A DNA stretch of 15,760 bases from Alkalibacter sp964582705 (GTDB lineage: Bacteria; Bacillota; Clostridia; Eubacteriales; Alkalibacteraceae): assembly GCA_964582705.1 (NCBI GenBank), contig CAZOTE010000046.1, forward strand, positions 1-15,760. Reading direction: 5' to 3'. The translations under genes and the position numbers were made by a program. Below the pieces are notes generated by a model, which saw only the letters and a list, made by a program, of their open reading frames with translations, was not told the origin of the DNA and searched no databases. Positions 5,479 to 13,350 of this stretch are shown one piece after another (within the stretch, counting starts at the first letter, position 1; every line of letters begins with the position of its first letter).

Positions 5479-6394
5479 CTTGCTTGCTGTCTTTTGTCAT
5501 TCTGCGCAGCATCATTTCGATAGTTTTTCCAAATCCTCTCGGCACTGCAGATACGCTCCTAGGCAGTACCTCCTTGACCAGCGTCTGCCTTGATCGCCTT
5601 CTTACGTATCGCCTAAAGCCTTTAGCTTTAGTCTTGTTTGGATCCAGGAGAGCTGTTTTCGCCGCATACCCTATCTTCAGAGTGACAAATGCGCTTAATG
5701 TACCCTGTATGAGCGAATCCATAGTCTTTGATAGAATCTTGCCTGCGGCTACGTCTCCAAATGATTCCAGCATCTCTTCTAAGTATTCATTTATCTCAAG
5801 TTCCTCAAGCTGGTTTACCACAAATGCAGTTAAGAATACATTCCTGAAAATTTTGGCTATATTCGTCACGCTTGGTCTGATTCCAAATAGCTTAACCATG
5901 CTTCCCACCATCTTTACGTTATAGTAAATTACGGCTGCTACATCAATTAATCCGTTTGGAGATATCGCTGTTGTCAAAAAAGTGAGCAGGGAGCTTTGCA
6001 CTATGGTTTCGTCAGCTTGTCTTTCCTTATCCGCAATTATTCTCACCAAAGCCTCTTTGAGCTCATCTCCTTTTTTGCCTTCAAGCCTTTTTATGTCTTC
6101 TTCGTCTCTAGACAATGCTCTTTTGAACTTCTCCAGCTCGCTGTTATCCGGCTCCGCATTTTCACCTCTTAACAGAGATGAATAATCATATACCGGCGAT
6201 TTGATAATCCACCATATGGGAACAGTCCCTATCCATACTGCGAATACGCCAATCAGGACATAAAACACCCACGATAAATAAGGATGAACAGAACTTAACC
6301 TCTCACCCATTTCAATTACATTATTTAGAAGCGTCATCATTAAAAAAAATGACAGCAATATTACAAGTCCGGTTAGCCAATGACTTCTCTTCAC
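5471..6394 (-). CDS. DUF697 (YcjF-like) membrane protein
   Basis: A 307-residue protein. Two hydrophobic segments at about 8-24 and 41-64 anchor it, followed by a charged, coiled-coil-prone stretch (85-130). A DUF697 region (about 130-250) contains SSLLTFLTTAISPNGLID, VAAVIYYNVKMVGSMVKLFG and NQLEELE. The C-terminus is very basic (GFRRYVRRRSRQ). DUF697 occurs in the YcjF membrane proteins and fused to small GTPases; no GTPase domain is present here and the function is unknown. Translation starts with GTG at 6392-6394 behind a GGGAGA site. The ATG two bases earlier is followed directly by TGA and cannot be the start. It begins 14 bases after the pcm stop, so the two are co-transcribed. Confidence 0.85.
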   Translation of the reverse strand: MKRSHWLTGLVILLSFFLMMTLLNNVIEMGERLSSVHPYLSWVFYVLIGVFAVWIGTVPIWWIIKSPVYDYSSLLRGENAEPDNSELEKFKRALSRDEEDIKRLEGKKGDELKEALVRIIADKERQADETIVQSSLLTFLTTAISPNGLIDVAAVIYYNVKMVGSMVKLFGIRPSVTNIAKIFRNVFLTAFVVNQLEELEINEYLEEMLESFGDVAAGKILSKTMDSLIQGTLSAFVTLKIGYAAKTALLDPNKTKAKGFRRYVRRRSRQTLVKEVLPRSVSAVPRGFGKTIEMMLRRMTKDSKQGA

Positions 6395-6408
6395 ATTTTA
6401 TCTCCCAT

Positions 6409-6987
6409 CTATTCGTACTTTCCTACAAGGGGAACGAAACTTACATATTCTTTAACAGAAGTGTCCAGCTTGCCCATTGAGTCTTTTTCTATCAGCGTTA
6501 GTTCCTGCACTCTTCCATTGCCTATCGGAATCACCATCTTCCCCTCTTCTCCCAGTTGAGCAATTAGGGAAGGGGGAACCATCATTGCCGCAGCAGTAAC
6601 CATTATCCGATCAAATGGCGCTTTTTCCTTCCAACCCATAGTGCCATCTCCAAGCTTAAATGATATATTGTCAAACCCCATCTCTCCTAGTCTTTTAACG
6701 GCCTTATCGTGCAACTCCTTTATTCTCTCTACAGTATAAACTTCCTTTGCTCCGCTTGCAAGAAGCGCTGTCTGAAAGCCGCTGCCGGTACCTATCTCCA
6801 GCACCCTGGAATCCGGCTTTAAATCTAGCATGATCGTCATTGCGAGCACTAATGACGGCTGTGATATGGTCTGACCATATCCAATGGGAAAGGGTCCGTC
6901 AACATGTGCAAACTCCTGGCATTCCACCATAAACAGGCTTCTATCCAGCCTGTTGAAAAGCTCTTTTATTCTTTCCCTGTTATCCAC
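6409..6987 (-). CDS. pcm: Protein-L-isoaspartate O-methyltransferase
   Basis: A 192-residue PCMT. The family-specific motif GPFPIGYGQTISQPSLVLAM is at 31-50. The S-adenosylmethionine motif I, VLEIGTGSGFQTALLA, is at 62-77, followed by the acidic VER turn. Later motifs are DRIMVTAAAMMVPPSLIAQL and the GKMVIPIGNG strand. The enzyme methylates isoaspartyl residues in aged cytosolic proteins, starting their repair to aspartate. Length is slightly short of the usual 205-215. The start is GTG at 6985-6987, with AAGGAG 8 bases upstream inside the preceding gene. The M50 gene stops only two bases before, so translational coupling is likely. PCMT is absent from many Bacillota, so its presence in an operon with a membrane protease deserves notice. 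Confidence 0.93.
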   Translation of the reverse strand: MDNRERIKELFNRLDRSLFMVECQEFAHVDGPFPIGYGQTISQPSLVLAMTIMLDLKPDSRVLEIGTGSGFQTALLASGAKEVYTVERIKELHDKAVKRLGEMGFDNISFKLGDGTMGWKEKAPFDRIMVTAAAMMVPPSLIAQLGEEGKMVIPIGNGRVQELTLIEKDSMGKLDTSVKEYVSFVPLVGKYE

Positions 6988-6989
6988 AT

Positions 6990-8123
6990 CTATCTCTCCT
7001 TGCCATCAAGCTGCGTATGTATTCTTATGTAGTTTAAGATATCCGTACGGGAAACTATGCCCAACATATTGCCATCCTCCATAACCAGCACCCGTCCGAC
7101 TCCATTTTTGAATACCTTCTCCATGGCAGTTGAAACAGTATCCCTAGGAGATACTACAAAATCCTCTGTTAACTTTCGGGATATGCTTCCAACTGTCGTT
7201 TCGTCCCAAATAGCCCTATCCACTTTTTTAATTTCATCGATAGTAACGATTCCCATAACCTCGTCTAATCTCATTACAGGAAACATTGAAAACTTATACT
7301 TGTAATAATACTCCTCCACAAGCTGCTGAAGGTTCACGTAATATTCCACTGCAACTATATTTTCAGTCATAAATTTGTTAACACATATCTTGTTGAACAT
7401 GTCGTTCATTACCACATGCTGGTAACTCGATTGTGACGCCTGGGTTATGAACCATCCTATAAAAAGAAACCATATCCCATTGAAGAGATTCCCTGCCAGT
7501 GCCAAAAAAACACCATTGAAAATCAGAAAATACCCAAAAAAACTTCCTAGGGAAGATGCGATTTTTGTAGCCTTCTGCATGTCACCCTTTACTTTCCATA
7601 TTATAGCCCTTAAGACCCTTCCACCATCCAACGGAAATGCCGGAACCATGTTAAATATAGCAAGTATTATATTTACAGTTGCCAGGTAAGTAAATGGCAC
7701 CACAAAGTACTCTTGTGCTCCGACTGCAGTAAGAATATTAGCTGTCAAAAAAAACAGCGCTGATAAGGCTACGCTCATTGCTGGACCAGCTATGGCAATC
7801 TTTAACTCTTTTACAGGGTCATCGACCTCTTTTTCTATCTGTGCCATGCCACCGAATATGAAAAGGGTTATCCTCTTAACTTCTAAGCCTAGCTTGATGG
7901 ATACAAGAGAGTGTGACAACTCGTGAAGAAGCACTGAGGCAAAGAACATCACAGTCATAATAGCCGCCAGTATCCAATTTAAAGTCGCATCCCACTCGGG
8001 GAAATTTACCGGAAAATAGCTTGTTGCAAGCATGAATGTAAGAAGCGCAAAAATCACAAGCCAGCTGATGTTGATCTCGATTGCTATTCCTTTTATTTTG
8101 CCTATTACAATAGAACCTTTCAT
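6990..8123 (-). CDS. Site-2-protease-type M50 metalloprotease with C-terminal CBS pair
   Basis: A 377-residue intramembrane zinc metalloprotease of the S2P/M50B class with tandem CBS domains. The zinc motif HELSH is at 67-71 in a transmembrane segment. The third ligand motif, NMVPAFPLDGGRV, is at 158-170 (Asp166). Other hydrophobic segments lie at about 18-35, 48-66, 106-135, 140-160 and 195-230. Two CBS repeats follow (about 248-303 and 314-370), the second ending MLGIVSRTDILNYIR. CBS pairs often sense adenine nucleotides, so the protease may respond to energy state; its substrate is unknown. It resembles the FtsH-independent Rip/SpoIVFB-like group, without PDZ. GAGGAG lies 8 bases before the ATG. 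It heads an operon with pcm and DUF697. Confidence 0.93.
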   Translation of the reverse strand: MKGSIVIGKIKGIAIEINISWLVIFALLTFMLATSYFPVNFPEWDATLNWILAAIMTVMFFASVLLHELSHSLVSIKLGLEVKRITLFIFGGMAQIEKEVDDPVKELKIAIAGPAMSVALSALFFLTANILTAVGAQEYFVVPFTYLATVNIILAIFNMVPAFPLDGGRVLRAIIWKVKGDMQKATKIASSLGSFFGYFLIFNGVFLALAGNLFNGIWFLFIGWFITQASQSSYQHVVMNDMFNKICVNKFMTENIVAVEYYVNLQQLVEEYYYKYKFSMFPVMRLDEVMGIVTIDEIKKVDRAIWDETTVGSISRKLTEDFVVSPRDTVSTAMEKVFKNGVGRVLVMEDGNMLGIVSRTDILNYIRIHTQLDGKER

Positions 8124-8174
8124 ATGATTGACTCCTCACTTTTATTTTTTTGTATCCTTTAATACTATTTACCC

Positions 8175-8204
8175 TTAGGCGCAGGAAAAACACAGGCGGC
8201 CTAA
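8175..8204. repeat. Inverted repeat in the M50/ATPase divergent region
   Basis: TTAGGC (8175-8180) and GCCTAA (8199-8204) are perfect 6-base arms around 18 bases. They lie about 50 bases upstream of the M50 start. They could be an operator; no known riboswitch fits the 208-base region. Confidence 0.3.
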
Positions 8205-8261
8205 AGAAATCCACATACTTACGCTCAAAGCGGACTGTTTTAAAATTTTAGACAGATTTTT

Positions 8262-8290
8262 GTTACAAATACCCGCAATAGAGGTATAAA
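8262..8290 (+). promoter_or_regulatory. Probable promoter of the P-type ATPase gene
   Basis: GTTACA (8262-8267), a 17-base spacer and TATAAA (8285-8290) form a reasonable SigA promoter about 40 bases upstream of the ATG. Confidence 0.5.
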
Positions 8291-8331
8291 GTACTTAGTA
8301 GACATTTAAGCAGTGAAAGGAGCGATTCAAC

Positions 8332-11034
8332 ATGGGGAGAGACGAACCCGCAAACAACGAAACCCACGTCTTTTGGGAATCTCTATCCGTCGAGGAAATC
8401 TTAAGAAAGCTGGACACTGACCTGGAAGGACTTACCGATAACGAGGCAAAAGCCAGACTTGAAAAGTACGGCCTGAATAAATTGCCTGAAGAAAAAGGCC
8501 CTAGCGCTATAAAACGCTTTCTGATGCAATTTAACAACGCCCTCATTTACGTTTTGCTCGCAGCCGCTATCCTTACTGCAGTTTTAGGCCACTGGATAGA
8601 CACATGGGTAATTATTGGAGTTGTTATCATCAACGCATTAATAGGATACATTCAGGAGGATAAGGCTCAAAAGGCACTCGATGGAATCAAGCATCTGCTA
8701 TCTTTAAAAGCTTCCATTCTAAGAGACGGCAGCCGGCAAACTGTTCCCGCCGAGGAAATCGTTCCAGGGGAAATCGTGATTTTATCCCCAGGAGACAAAA
8801 TCCCCGCAGACCTTCGTTTGACTGAAATCACTGCCAATTTCAGAGTGGAGGAAGCATCTCTTACAGGAGAGTCCGAAGCAGTAAAAAAATCCATTGCTCC
8901 AGTGTCTGAAGGAACTGTTCTTGCGGAAAGGAAGTCAATGGTCTATACGGGAACCACCGTAAGAGCGGGTAGCGCTAAAGGGATTGCCGCAGCAACCGGA
9001 GCAGATACCGAGCTTGGCAAAATAAATAAGATGCTATCGGAAACAGAAACCATGGCCACGCCGCTAATCAAAAAAATAAATGAATTCGGAAAATTTTTAT
9101 CCATTTTTATTATAATCTTTTCCCTAGCCCTATTCGCTTTTGGTTATTTCCTGCGTGATTTTACCGTTGCCGAAATTTCTTTAGCTGTTATTGGCCTAGC
9201 GGTTTCGGCTATTCCCGAAGGGCTTCCTGCCATACTTACCATAACCCTGGCAATAGGCGTTCAGAGAATGGCTTCAAGGGATGCTATAATAAGGCGCCTG
9301 CCTTCAGTAGAAACCCTAGGTTCTGTAACGGTCATTTGCTCTGACAAGACTGGCACGCTGACGAAAAACGAAATGACCGCAACTACCGTCTACACCATAG
9401 GCGGTGAGTATACAGTTAAAGGCTCAGGCTATTCACCTGAGGGATCTATTATCAGAGATGGTTCCCCTGTAGATTTATCTACAGATACAATACTAGAAAA
9501 GCTGATTCAGTCTGCTTATCTTTGCAACGATTCTCAGCTCAAGCAGGATGAAAGCGGAAACTGGGATGTCAAAGGTACCCCTACAGAAGGCGCCTTGATG
9601 GCTCTTTCCAAAAAATCAGGAAAACTTGACTTTGAAACCAATCGTTTGGCGCTGATTCCTTTCGACTCCGAGTATAAATACATGTCAACTTTAAATGTAG
9701 TAGACGGGAAAAGTTTCATATTTGTAAACGGAGCTCCAGACCAGCTGTTATCCATGTGCTTGCAGCAGCTGGGCAAATCAGGGCCTGAGGGTCTTAAAAA
9801 AGATCTCTGGCAGGAACGTATCGAAAACGGTGCTTCAAAAGGTCTTAGGATGCTCGGTTGCGCTTACAAAGAGGTTGATGAAGAAAAAACCGAGCTTACC
9901 CATTCAGACCTTGAAGAAGGTCTTATCTTGATAGGCGTGACCGGGGTTATGGACCCTCCTCGTCCCGAGGCTATAGAAGCTATACGCTTAAGCCAAAACG
10001 CGGGTATCAGGATAAAGATGATTACTGGCGACCATATTCTTACAGCCAAGATGATTGGTAAAAAAATGGGTATAGATGCCCATGACAAAGTAATAAGCGG
10101 AAGCGAACTAGAAGATATGTCTGACACTGAGCTTAGACAAGCTGTTAAGGATTGTGATATCTTTGCACGTACCAGCCCGGAACATAAGCTAAGAATCGTG
10201 GATGCACTTCAAAAAAATGGTGAAATATGCGCCATGACAGGTGACGGGGTAAATGACGCTCCCGCACTTAAAAAGGCGGATATCGGCATAGCAATGGGAA
10301 TCAAAGGAACGGAGGTTACAAAGGACAGTGCAGCGATGGTCCTTGCCGATGACAATTTCGCTTCCATAGTCGCTGCCGTTGAGGAAGGAAGGACAATATA
10401 CGACAATATACGAAAAACCTTGCTTTTCATATTGCCCACAAATGGAGCCGAAGCTTTTGTAGTTCTATCTGCAATAATATTAGGGCAGACCCTTCCCATA
10501 TCTCCCGTTCAAATACTTTGGGTAAACATGGTTACAGCAGTCACCCTTGGCCTTGCCCTTGCCTTTGAACCGACTGAGAGCAATACTATGAAAAAGCCCC
10601 CTCGTGATCCTAAAGAAGGCATACTTGGTACCTATTTTATATTTAGGATACTATTTGTTTCTTTGATTATAGGCGGATTTACCCTTTATGCTTTCAAAAG
10701 TGAAATCGGAAATGGCAGCAACTTGGAAACTGCTCAGACAATTGCGGTTAATACTGTGGTCTTTGGAGAGATCTTCTATTTATTTAATTGTAGGAAGATC
10801 AATGAGACTACCTTTAGCAGTAAATTCTTCACCAATAGGGTGGCCTTGGGCGCAGCGTTGATAGTAGTCATTGCCCAAGTTGGTTTTACTTATCTGCCTT
10901 TTATGAATATCTGGTTTGGCACCTTGGGTGTAAATCTTACCGATTGGATTTTACCGCTCATCTGCGGCTTTGGAGTTTTAGTGGCCGTTGAACTGGAAAA
11001 AAGCATCACTAAAAAACTTGGCCGAAAGGCATAA
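8332..11034 (+). CDS. P-type cation-transporting ATPase (type II, Ca2+-ATPase-like)
   Basis: A complete 900-residue type II P-ATPase. The cation-ATPase N-terminal domain spans about 12-80. The actuator motif SLTGES is at 176-181, and TM4 has SAIPEGLPA at 292-300. The phosphorylation motif SDKTGTLT is at 337-344 (Asp338). Nucleotide-binding features are KGTPTEGALM and VNGAPD; the hinge TGDGVND is at 636-642. C-terminal membrane helices run from about 697 to 888. It exports or pumps cations using ATP. In SERCA-type pumps TM6 reads NxxTD; here it reads NMVTA (732-736), with Ala at the calcium-ligand Asp. TM4 Glu296 and the TM5 NGAE pair (Asn704, Glu707) are kept. Ion specificity is therefore uncertain. 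AAAGGAG precedes the ATG; a terminator follows at once. Confidence 0.95.
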   Translation: MGRDEPANNETHVFWESLSVEEILRKLDTDLEGLTDNEAKARLEKYGLNKLPEEKGPSAIKRFLMQFNNALIYVLLAAAILTAVLGHWIDTWVIIGVVIINALIGYIQEDKAQKALDGIKHLLSLKASILRDGSRQTVPAEEIVPGEIVILSPGDKIPADLRLTEITANFRVEEASLTGESEAVKKSIAPVSEGTVLAERKSMVYTGTTVRAGSAKGIAAATGADTELGKINKMLSETETMATPLIKKINEFGKFLSIFIIIFSLALFAFGYFLRDFTVAEISLAVIGLAVSAIPEGLPAILTITLAIGVQRMASRDAIIRRLPSVETLGSVTVICSDKTGTLTKNEMTATTVYTIGGEYTVKGSGYSPEGSIIRDGSPVDLSTDTILEKLIQSAYLCNDSQLKQDESGNWDVKGTPTEGALMALSKKSGKLDFETNRLALIPFDSEYKYMSTLNVVDGKSFIFVNGAPDQLLSMCLQQLGKSGPEGLKKDLWQERIENGASKGLRMLGCAYKEVDEEKTELTHSDLEEGLILIGVTGVMDPPRPEAIEAIRLSQNAGIRIKMITGDHILTAKMIGKKMGIDAHDKVISGSELEDMSDTELRQAVKDCDIFARTSPEHKLRIVDALQKNGEICAMTGDGVNDAPALKKADIGIAMGIKGTEVTKDSAAMVLADDNFASIVAAVEEGRTIYDNIRKTLLFILPTNGAEAFVVLSAIILGQTLPISPVQILWVNMVTAVTLGLALAFEPTESNTMKKPPRDPKEGILGTYFIFRILFVSLIIGGFTLYAFKSEIGNGSNLETAQTIAVNTVVFGEIFYLFNCRKINETTFSSKFFTNRVALGAALIVVIAQVGFTYLPFMNIWFGTLGVNLTDWILPLICGFGVLVAVELEKSITKKLGRKA

Positions 11035-11063
11035 AAAAAGCCTGTGCTTGCCGCAGGCTTTTT
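11035..11063. terminator. Bidirectional intrinsic terminator
   Basis: A 12-bp stem has arms AAAAAGCCTGTG (11035-11046) and CGCAGGCTTTTT (11052-11063), with one G-T pair and a 5-base loop. It begins directly after the ATPase stop and overlaps the stop of the minus-strand phosphoesterase gene, so it serves both. Confidence 0.88.
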
Positions 11064-11952
11064 AATACATAAAATCCATAAGTGGGCTCGGACCCTTGAG
11101 CACGCTTCTTTGAACTGTAAGCGATCCTATAGGGTCAGGTCTGATATGCCATTTGACCAGAGCTATAGTTCCGCCTTGAATTTCAATGCCTGTTATCCCA
11201 AGAGGAAAAACACAGGCTCCTGTATTAAAATAAGATTCCCCTGTATTGCTTACAAATTTAGGTCTGTGTGTGTGTCCGGCTATTAGCATTATTTCGTGCT
11301 GTCGTATCCACTTTGAGTAATTCCTTTCTATCTTGTGGCACTTATGCATATTCTTTGAAGGGCTTGAGGGGTTTCTAAAACCAACTATATGAAAGTAGTG
11401 CCAAAGGTGCCTGTTTAAAAATTTTGTTATGGGCCATATATGATCGTTTAAGAAATCCCCTTGATGCCCATGCACTATGAATATCTCTTTTTTATTTTCT
11501 GAGTGCTCGAGCACTACAGCTTCGTACACTTTAAGTCCAGGGAATAACACGTCGAAGGTGTCTTCATATATATCGTAAAACTTGTATAAATTATCCTCTA
11601 CATAATCCTCGAATTTAAGATCCATATTATGATTTCCATATAGCATATAGAACCTGTCTTTTCTGTAAAATTCACTGATCAAGGTGTATATGTCTCCGTA
11701 AGCCCTGATTATGTATTTAAAAATCTCATGTTCCCAAAGTTCGTCCCCATCCCCGGCTTCTATATATGTAAAATCATTTTCCAGGTAATAGTTAAGCGCG
11801 TGCTGGTATATGTTTTGGTTATGAGAAAACTCGTCTGAAAGGCTATTGTCCCCTCTATGGACATCACTGAATATTATAAACTTTGAATCATCGTCAAACT
11901 CCACTCTTAGAGCATTCTCATATGCTTCGGTAAGTCTTTGCATTGTTCTCAT
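11062..11952 (-). CDS. Calcineurin-like metallophosphoesterase
   Basis: A 296-residue metallophosphoesterase with all five metal-site blocks in order: SDVHRGDN (29-36), GDGDELWE (67-74), GNHNMD (106-111), VHGHQGD (160-166) and GHTHRP (226-231). The GDGDELWE block matches the GDxxD metal-site pattern of UDP-diacylglucosamine-hydrolase-like and related phosphoesterases. There is no signal peptide, so it acts in the cytosol or at the inner membrane face. The substrate cannot be predicted. It starts 29 bases after the msrAB stop on the same strand with no terminator between, so the two are probably co-transcribed. The ATG at 11950-11952 has GGAG 7 bases upstream and is preferred to the ATG three codons later. 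Confidence 0.9.
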   Translation of the reverse strand: MRTMQRLTEAYENALRVEFDDDSKFIIFSDVHRGDNSLSDEFSHNQNIYQHALNYYLENDFTYIEAGDGDELWEHEIFKYIIRAYGDIYTLISEFYRKDRFYMLYGNHNMDLKFEDYVEDNLYKFYDIYEDTFDVLFPGLKVYEAVVLEHSENKKEIFIVHGHQGDFLNDHIWPITKFLNRHLWHYFHIVGFRNPSSPSKNMHKCHKIERNYSKWIRQHEIMLIAGHTHRPKFVSNTGESYFNTGACVFPLGITGIEIQGGTIALVKWHIRPDPIGSLTVQRSVLKGPSPLMDFMY

Positions 11953-11981
11953 ATAATCACTCCGATCAGCTTATCTGCGTA

Positions 11982-13073
11982 TTATTCAAACAAAACCTTT
12001 AACCTTCCGTATCCTTTCTCGTCCATTTCTCCATATGAAATAAAATCCAAAGCAGCACTGTTGATGCAAAATCTCAGTCCACCTTCCTCCACAGGTCCGT
12101 CTCTAAATACATGCCCCAAGTGAGACCCTCCGACTCTGCTTCTTACTTCTACTCTTTCCATCCCAAGCTTATGGTCCCTGTAGTATTTTACTGTGTATTT
12201 ATATATAGGCTTCGTAAAGCTTGGCCACCCGGTGCCGCTATCGTACTTGTATTTCGACAAGAACAAAGGCTCCCCAGTTACGATATCTACGTACAAACCC
12301 TTTTCCTTGTTATCCCAGTACCTGTTTTGAAAAGCCGCTTCAGTTCCATTTCTCTGGGTGACTTCAAACTGCAACGGCGTAAGCATCTGCTTTATTTCTT
12401 TCTCTCCAGGCTTGGGATAGTCCAATGGATTTACAACTGGCTTCTCATTAGGTATCACTGACAAGTTCACGTGACAGTACCCTCCGGGATTCTCATAAAG
12501 ATAATCTTGATGGTAATCTTCAGCCAGAACGAAATTTTTCAAGGCTTCTATTTCTGTCACAATATGCTTTGCGTGCTTTAGCTGCTCCTTCTCAGTAATC
12601 CCCAGGATTGTATCCAAATCTGCCTCGTCCGAATAATAAATCCCGGTTCTATACTGGGTTCCTCTATCATTTCCCTGTCTGTTCAGGCTTGTCGGTTCAA
12701 TTATCCCATAATAATAAGTCACCAAATTCTCCAGTGTGATCCTTTCGGGGTCGTAGACGATTTTTACAGTTTCCGCATGTCCAGTGGAGTCGATCCTGCG
12801 ATAGCTCGTGTCTTCTCCTATTCCATTTGCATATCCTACGCTGGTATATTCAACTCCGATTATTCTTGAAAAGTAGGCTTCCACTCCCCAAAAACAGCCT
12901 CCCGCCAAATAAATACTCTTGTACCTGCTGTTATCGTAATCCGGCAGGATATCCTCTTGAGACAACTCATTCTCATCTTGATTATTGCTTGATTGGTCAA
13001 AGAGCATAAACCCCGTTACGATCAGGCCGGAAACTGCAATTATCATTATCAATTTAGCTAATGCTGGATTCAT
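11982..13073 (-). CDS. msrAB: Bifunctional peptide-methionine (S)/(R)-S-oxide reductase, membrane-anchored
   Basis: A 363-residue MsrA-MsrB fusion. Residues 7-25 form one hydrophobic segment with no lipobox Cys, so it is a signal anchor or signal peptide and the enzyme faces outside the cytoplasm. MsrA (about 52-205) has GGCFWG at 58-63 with catalytic Cys60 and a probable resolving Cys200 in NPGGYCH. MsrB (about 228-363) has SGTGWPSF at 279-286, RSRVGGSHLGHVF, and catalytic Cys336 in GGLRFCINSAALDF. The CxxC zinc ligands of many MsrB proteins are absent, and Thr281 stands where others have a recycling Cys. Together the domains repair both epimers of methionine sulfoxide in envelope proteins. 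GGAGG lies upstream of the ATG. It is followed by a phosphoesterase gene. Confidence 0.95.
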   Translation of the reverse strand: MNPALAKLIMIIAVSGLIVTGFMLFDQSSNNQDENELSQEDILPDYDNSRYKSIYLAGGCFWGVEAYFSRIIGVEYTSVGYANGIGEDTSYRRIDSTGHAETVKIVYDPERITLENLVTYYYGIIEPTSLNRQGNDRGTQYRTGIYYSDEADLDTILGITEKEQLKHAKHIVTEIEALKNFVLAEDYHQDYLYENPGGYCHVNLSVIPNEKPVVNPLDYPKPGEKEIKQMLTPLQFEVTQRNGTEAAFQNRYWDNKEKGLYVDIVTGEPLFLSKYKYDSGTGWPSFTKPIYKYTVKYYRDHKLGMERVEVRSRVGGSHLGHVFRDGPVEEGGLRFCINSAALDFISYGEMDEKGYGRLKVLFE

Positions 13074-13096
13074 TTTTCCTTCCTCCCTGGCAATAG

Positions 13097-13126
13097 TACC
13101 AAACTTCTTATTGGTATAATTATACC
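13097..13126. promoter_or_regulatory. Palindromes at the predicted msrAB promoter
   Basis: GGTATAATTATACC (13113-13126) is a perfect 14-base palindrome and contains a TATAAT -10 box on each strand. Overlapping it, TACCAA (13097-13102) and TTGGTA (13111-13116) are perfect inverted arms 8 bases apart. No good -35 lies upstream of the minus-strand box, which suggests regulation by a DNA-binding factor. Confidence 0.45.
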
Positions 13127-13350
13127 CTCGACCGTAGAAAATAACCGCCGGTAGATACCGTAAAAAACAAAACCCTCCCCAAAATTATGGATCAGCTCTT
13201 CTTAAATTATAATTTGCTGCCAAGGCTCTCTTCTTCAAGCTCTTAAATGAAAACTTTTGATTAGAAATAAAAGCCACTCTAATTTTTGAGTTTTGGCAAT
13301 CTCAAAATGGGTATACGAAAGTTAAAAGGTCTACTATTGGAGGGATAGAA
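13127..13350. other. Rest of the msrAB/lipase divergent intergenic region
   Basis: AT-rich spacer without a plausible gene. It holds several ACCG-containing motifs (about 13130-13160), a 12-base palindrome AAATTATAATTT near 13205, and an inverted repeat TTTTGAG (13284-13290)/CTCAAAA (13301-13307) about 45 bases before the lipase start. No convincing SigA promoter for the lipase gene was found. Confidence 0.5.

Noticed and set aside
5247..5924. Open frame of 225 codons on the plus strand
   Set aside because: It runs antisense across both the URO-D and DUF697 genes and has no family motif or ribosome binding site.
8124..8331. Metal-sensing riboswitch before the P-type ATPase
   Set aside because: The predicted leader is only about 35 bases after the promoter, too short for yybP-ykoY, M-box or NiCo aptamers, and no matching conserved segments were seen.
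8183..11217. The 15-base string AGGAAAAACACAGGC present near 8183 and again near 11203
   Set aside because: One copy lies between genes and the other inside the phosphoesterase gene; a single match of this length is near chance level for a window this size and no flanking similarity is seen.
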